Source: an uncultured Loktanella sp.
GTDB lineage: Bacteria; Pseudomonadota; Alphaproteobacteria; Rhodobacterales; Rhodobacteraceae
NCBI GenBank assembly: GCA_937132065.1
Contig: CAKZNT010000020.1
Coordinates: 1 to 35,247 of the forward strand
Direction: 5' to 3'
DNA: 35,247 bases
The notes under the pieces were generated by a model. It was not told the DNA's origin and did no database searches. It saw only the letters and a program-made list of their open reading frames with translations. The position numbers were made by a program, and so were the translations under genes. Positions 32,343-35,247 of the stretch are shown in pieces; position 1 is the stretch's first letter, and each line of letters starts with the position of its first letter.

Positions 32343-33215
32343 TCATACGTGCCTCGCCAATGATTGATAGAGCCACAACAGGGCGTTGGTGGCGGGTCGA
32401 TCGGTGTGATGCGTGTGGAACTGCCACCCCGTAGTGCGCGCCAGATGCGCCAGCCTGTCCTTGCGCTCGGCCAAACGCGCTAGATAGCGGTCGCGCAAGT
32501 CCCCCGCTTGCAGGGTTTCATGGCTTAGACTGCCTGTCATCGACTGAAACACGGTGCGCCCGCTGAATGGAAATGCCTCTTCTTGCGGGTCGAGGATTTG
32601 CAGCAGGGCGCCGCGCACCCCCTGATCGGCCGCCTTCAGGAGCGCGGCCTCAACAGCCGTCAGATCGCCCATGAAGTCGCTCACGAATACTGCGCGTCCT
32701 TGCGGCAATAGCCCTGCGGTGTCAGGGGAGCCGTAGTCATCGTCGGTGTCCGCGCTCAGATGCTCTGCGATCTTGCTGATCTGGATGTCGCCGCGCCGTG
32801 GCGGGAGTTGCCCGCCCGTCAGACCAACCCGTTCGCCGCCGCGGATCAGCAGTATAGCGCAGGCCAGCGCGATGGTGCGCCCCTGCGCGGATTTTGAGGG
32901 CAGGGAGGGGTCTGACGTAAACGCCATCGCTGCGGATTGATCGACCCAAAGCATCACGGATTGCGCAATTTGCCATTCTTTATCAGCGACAAAATTGCTG
33001 TCGGCACGCGCGGATCTGCGCCAGTCGATGTGACGGAGATCGTCACCCGCTTGGGCGGGGCGGTATTGCCAGAAGGTATCGCCCATGCCTGCGCGCCTGC
33101 GCCCGTGTTCACCAAGCAGAACAGTTGACGCCAAGTGTTCGGCCCCCGCCAATAAGGCGGGCAGCGGACTTGCGAGAGTCTCCGAGGTTGCGCGAAGGGT
33201 CGTGGCTTGGGTCAC
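32343..33215 (-). CDS. DUF58 protein (MoxR partner)
   Basis: A 290-residue protein with the DUF58 signature YRPAQAGDDLRHIDWRRSAR (51-70) and a vWA-like domain starting MLWVDQSAAMAF, where the metal site is D-Q-S-A-A (Asp92) instead of D-x-S-x-S. DUF58 proteins almost always pair with a MoxR ATPase, which is thought to remodel or load metal onto vWA clients. The start overlaps the moxR stop by four bases (33212-33215). Confidence 0.93.
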   Translation of the reverse strand: MTQATTLRATSETLASPLPALLAGAEHLASTVLLGEHGRRRAGMGDTFWQYRPAQAGDDLRHIDWRRSARADSNFVADKEWQIAQSVMLWVDQSAAMAFTSDPSLPSKSAQGRTIALACAILLIRGGERVGLTGGQLPPRRGDIQISKIAEHLSADTDDDYGSPDTAGLLPQGRAVFVSDFMGDLTAVEAALLKAADQGVRGALLQILDPQEEAFPFSGRTVFQSMTGSLSHETLQAGDLRDRYLARLAERKDRLAHLARTTGWQFHTHHTDRPATNALLWLYQSLARHV

Positions 33216-34219
33216 GCGGCAGCGGCTTTCACTTTGGTGATGTCGGCGGCCACGGTGTTGATCACATTGGTCACGGTTTCGCCGCGCGCGCGCGCCGCAA
33301 AGCTAAGCGCCATACGGTGTTCGAGGACGGGCACGGCCATTGCCATTACGTCTTCGGCGGATGGGGCAAGGCGACCTTCGAGCAGGGCTTGCGCACGCAC
33401 GGTCAGCATCAGGGCTTGCGCGGCACGTGGACCCGGCCCCCAGCTCACGGCATTGCGCACGATGTCGGCGGCGCTTTCGTCGGGGCGGCAGGCGCGCACA
33501 AGGTCAAGGATCATCTCGACGATGTTGTCACCCACAGGCATGCGGCGCAAAGTCGTTTGCGCATCAAGCAATTCAGTCGCGGTGAAAACGGCGCTTGCCT
33601 CTTCCTCCTCGGTTCCCGTGGTTGCAATCAGGATGTCGCGCTCGGTTGCGCGGTCAGGGTAGGGCACGTCGATCTGCACAAGGAAGCGGTCAAGCTGCGC
33701 CTCTGGCAGCGGATAGGTTCCCTCTTGTTCAATCGGGTTCTGGGTCGCTAGCACGTGGAACGGCACGCCAAGGGGGCGGTGTTCGCCCGCGATGGTCACT
33801 TCCTTTTCCTGCATCGCTTGCAGTAGCGCGGATTGGGTGCGCGGCGAGGCGCGGTTGATTTCGTCCGCCATCAGCAGCTGACAGAACACTGGCCCCTCGA
33901 CAAAGCGGAACGCGCGCGCCCCGTCTTTGCCGGTATCAAGGATTTCAGAGCCAAGAATATCGGCAGGCATCAAATCGGGTGTGAACTGGATGCGATTGCC
34001 GTCCAGCCCCATTACCGTGGAGAGCGTATCGACAAGGCGTGTTTTGCCAAGACCAGGCAGACCGACCAAAACCGCATGTCCACCGCAGATCAGCGCCGTC
34101 AGCGTCAGGTCCACAACGCGCGGCTGTCCGATGAACCGTTTGCCAATACTTTCGCGGGCGGCGGCCAATTTAGTGCCCAAATTTTCGAGATCGGCGACCA
34201 ATTGATCGGGGTTTACCAT
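33212..34219 (-). CDS. MoxR family AAA+ ATPase
   Basis: A 335-residue AAA+ chaperone-like ATPase. Walker A is GLPGLGKT (53-60), Walker B is LLMADE (115-120) followed by INRASPRTQSALLQAMQE, with the sensor region LATQNPIEQEGTYPLPEAQLDRF. AGGAG precedes the ATG. It is the first gene of a four-gene operon with DUF58, BatA/DUF4159 and the large membrane protein, and is divergent from DUF1285. The operon layout is a known MoxR-class arrangement in alphaproteobacteria; the client is not known. Confidence 0.95.
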   Translation of the reverse strand: MVNPDQLVADLENLGTKLAAARESIGKRFIGQPRVVDLTLTALICGGHAVLVGLPGLGKTRLVDTLSTVMGLDGNRIQFTPDLMPADILGSEILDTGKDGARAFRFVEGPVFCQLLMADEINRASPRTQSALLQAMQEKEVTIAGEHRPLGVPFHVLATQNPIEQEGTYPLPEAQLDRFLVQIDVPYPDRATERDILIATTGTEEEEASAVFTATELLDAQTTLRRMPVGDNIVEMILDLVRACRPDESAADIVRNAVSWGPGPRAAQALMLTVRAQALLEGRLAPSAEDVMAMAVPVLEHRMALSFAARARGETVTNVINTVAADITKVKAAAA

Positions 34220-34288
34220 GACAATGCTCCTGTTACGCTTATATGCTTATAACATCAGATTAGCCCGATGACCCCAATGGGAAAAACA

Positions 34289-34867
34289 ATGAGTGGACAA
34301 AAGATCGTGACCCCAAGCGCAGAAACCATCGCCGAGGCCGCTCGGGCCGCGAAAAAAGGCGGTTTGCCGCCCGTTCATCTATGGCATCCGCCGTTTTGTG
34401 GCGATTTGGATATGCGGATCGCGCGGGACGGGACGTGGTTTTACCTTGGCACGCCGATCGGGCGCTTTGAACTGGTCAAACTGTTCTCAACGATTCTGCG
34501 CAAAGACGGCGAAGATTATTTTCTGGTCACCCCAGTAGAAAAGGTGGGGATCAAGGTGGATGACGCCCCGTTTGTGGCCGTTGACTTTAACAGGCGTGAC
34601 GATGCCCTCGTGTTTGAAACCAATGTCGGGGATCTTGTTGCGGCAGGGCCAGAGCACCCGCTCCGCGTGGTGCGCGACCCTGAAACGGGCGAGCCGTCGC
34701 CTTATGTCTTGGTGCGCACCAACCTCGAGGCGCTGATAGATCGCAAATCGTTTTACCGCTTGGTCGAGATCGGAGAAGAGGCGGATGTGGACGGGGTCAC
34801 GTGGTTTGGCGTGCGCTCGGGCGGCGCATTTTTCCCGATCATCCCAGCGGCGGAATTGCACGCATGA
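34289..34867 (+). CDS. DUF1285 domain protein
   Basis: I prefer the ATG at 34289 (MSGQKIVTPSAETIAE), 192 residues; an ATG at 34268 adds seven. The domain shows the usual LPPVHLWHPPFCGDLDMRIARDG... opening (within about 30-55), the GRFELVKLFSTILRKDGEDYFLVTP middle and the SFYRLVEIGE end. A solved DUF1285 structure exists but no function is established that I know of. The gene overlaps the start of the isomerase (ATGA, 34864-34867) and is divergent from moxR. Confidence 0.9.
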   Translation: MSGQKIVTPSAETIAEAARAAKKGGLPPVHLWHPPFCGDLDMRIARDGTWFYLGTPIGRFELVKLFSTILRKDGEDYFLVTPVEKVGIKVDDAPFVAVDFNRRDDALVFETNVGDLVAAGPEHPLRVVRDPETGEPSPYVLVRTNLEALIDRKSFYRLVEIGEEADVDGVTWFGVRSGGAFFPIIPAAELHA

Positions 34868-35247
34868 GCAAGTTTTGTGCCAACCTGACCGTGCTCTTTA
34901 CTGAGCTGCCATTTCTAGAGCGCTTTGGTGCGGCGCGCGCGGCAGGTTTTGACGCCGTTGAGGTGCTGTTTCCCTATGACGTGGCCGTGCCCGAGATGCT
35001 TGACGCGCTTGGGACGCATGGGTTGCCGCTTGCCCTGATCAATTGTCCGCCGCCCAATTACACGGGTGGCGCGCGCGGGTTTGCTGCCGTGGTCGGGTCG
35101 CGGTTCCAGACTGATTTCAAGCGGACGTTGCGCTATGCAAAGTCGCTTGGCGCGCAGCATTTGCATATTATGGCGGGCGTTGCTGAGGGGCCGCAGGCAC
35201 GGGCCTGTTTTGTTGAAAACCTGCGCTGGGCGGCGGCGCAATCGCGG
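34864..35247 (+). CDS. hyi: Hydroxypyruvate isomerase (sugar-phosphate isomerase/epimerase TIM barrel), 3' end cut
   Basis: The first 128 residues of a xylose-isomerase-like TIM barrel: MSKFCANLTVLFTELPFLER, then RAAGFDAVEVLFPYD, LALINCPPPNYTGGARGF and GAQHLHIMAG. These are the hallmarks of Hyi, which interconverts hydroxypyruvate and tartronate semialdehyde in glyoxylate use; an OtnI-like 2-oxo-tetronate isomerase is the alternative. It is translationally coupled to DUF1285. It fits functionally with glcDEF, which makes glyoxylate, though they are far apart. Confidence 0.85.
   Translation, partial: MSKFCANLTVLFTELPFLERFGAARAAGFDAVEVLFPYDVAVPEMLDALGTHGLPLALINCPPPNYTGGARGFAAVVGSRFQTDFKRTLRYAKSLGAQHLHIMAGVAEGPQARACFVENLRWAAAQSR

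Noticed and set aside
1..35247. Mobile island, prophage, CRISPR, toxin-antitoxin or restriction system
   Set aside because: No integrase, transposase, repeat-spacer pattern, nuclease or methylase genes; gene content and codon use look uniformly core.

Overview
The window looks like chromosomal DNA of a Rhodobacterales (Roseobacter-group) alphaproteobacterium; an Octadecabacter/Loktanella-like organism is a guess from protein style only. The grounds are an alphaproteobacterial F0 operon (atpI-B-E-F'-F, with separate b' and b genes and no F1 genes attached), an Ffh with a methionine-rich tail followed by two GNAT genes, a Hint_2 protein, a zf-CHCC protein, a GT14 protein with a long C-terminal extension, and GC-rich intergenic repeats of a kind common in this order. 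No phage, transposase, CRISPR array, rRNA or tRNA gene was seen. The region is mostly core genome, and its novelty lies in regulation and in a few accessory genes.

Layout: 1-2675 (minus) two GNAT acetyltransferases behind ffh. 2676-2938 is a divergent spacer holding a predicted three-way-junction RNA fold. 2939-4698 (plus) is a LysR regulator coupled to a DMT exporter, followed by an ArsR repressor (minus) with a palindromic operator candidate. 5227-7779 (plus) is the F0 ATP synthase operon, closed by a terminator. 7964-8995 is a Hint-domain protein whose ribosome site lies in a hairpin. 8996-9763 (minus) is a GntR/FCD regulator. 9873-11487 (minus) holds an OmpA lipoprotein and an AraC-MGMT fusion, divergent from nth and a PfkB kinase (11548-13190). 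13156-14500 (minus) holds a doubtful small gene, a repeat-rich spacer and a PAPS-type sulfotransferase, divergent from a GT14 glycosyltransferase and a HIT hydrolase (14653-16607). Then come an orphan ABC ATPase (minus) and a plus-strand run of zf-CHCC, rpiB, polA and a PNPOx-like protein (to 21652). 21710-22177 (minus) is an Hsp20 gene with a sigma-32-like promoter and a ROSE-like leader. 22309-26996 (minus) is glcDEF (glycolate oxidase) followed by a trypsin-like protease. 27083-27469 is a small exported protein. 27478-34219 (minus) is a MoxR / DUF58 / BatA-DUF4159 / large membrane protein operon. 34289-35247 (plus) is DUF1285 coupled to a hydroxypyruvate isomerase cut by the right edge.

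The most informative observation links two distant loci. The glcD promoter (27018-27038) and the promoter of the GntR/FCD gene 17 kb away (9783-9803) carry the same operator, TTGGT-N11-ACCAA, placed identically over the -10 box of a 17-bp-spaced promoter. This suggests that the regulator represses itself and glcDEF. With the hydroxypyruvate isomerase, the window holds several parts of a C2-acid (glycolate/glyoxylate) pathway. Other second-look items are the Hsp20 thermosensor candidate, the ffh/lysR RNA fold, several hairpins over ribosome sites, the sulfotransferase/GT14 pair, and the MoxR-linked operon whose von Willebrand-like domains have degenerate metal sites.
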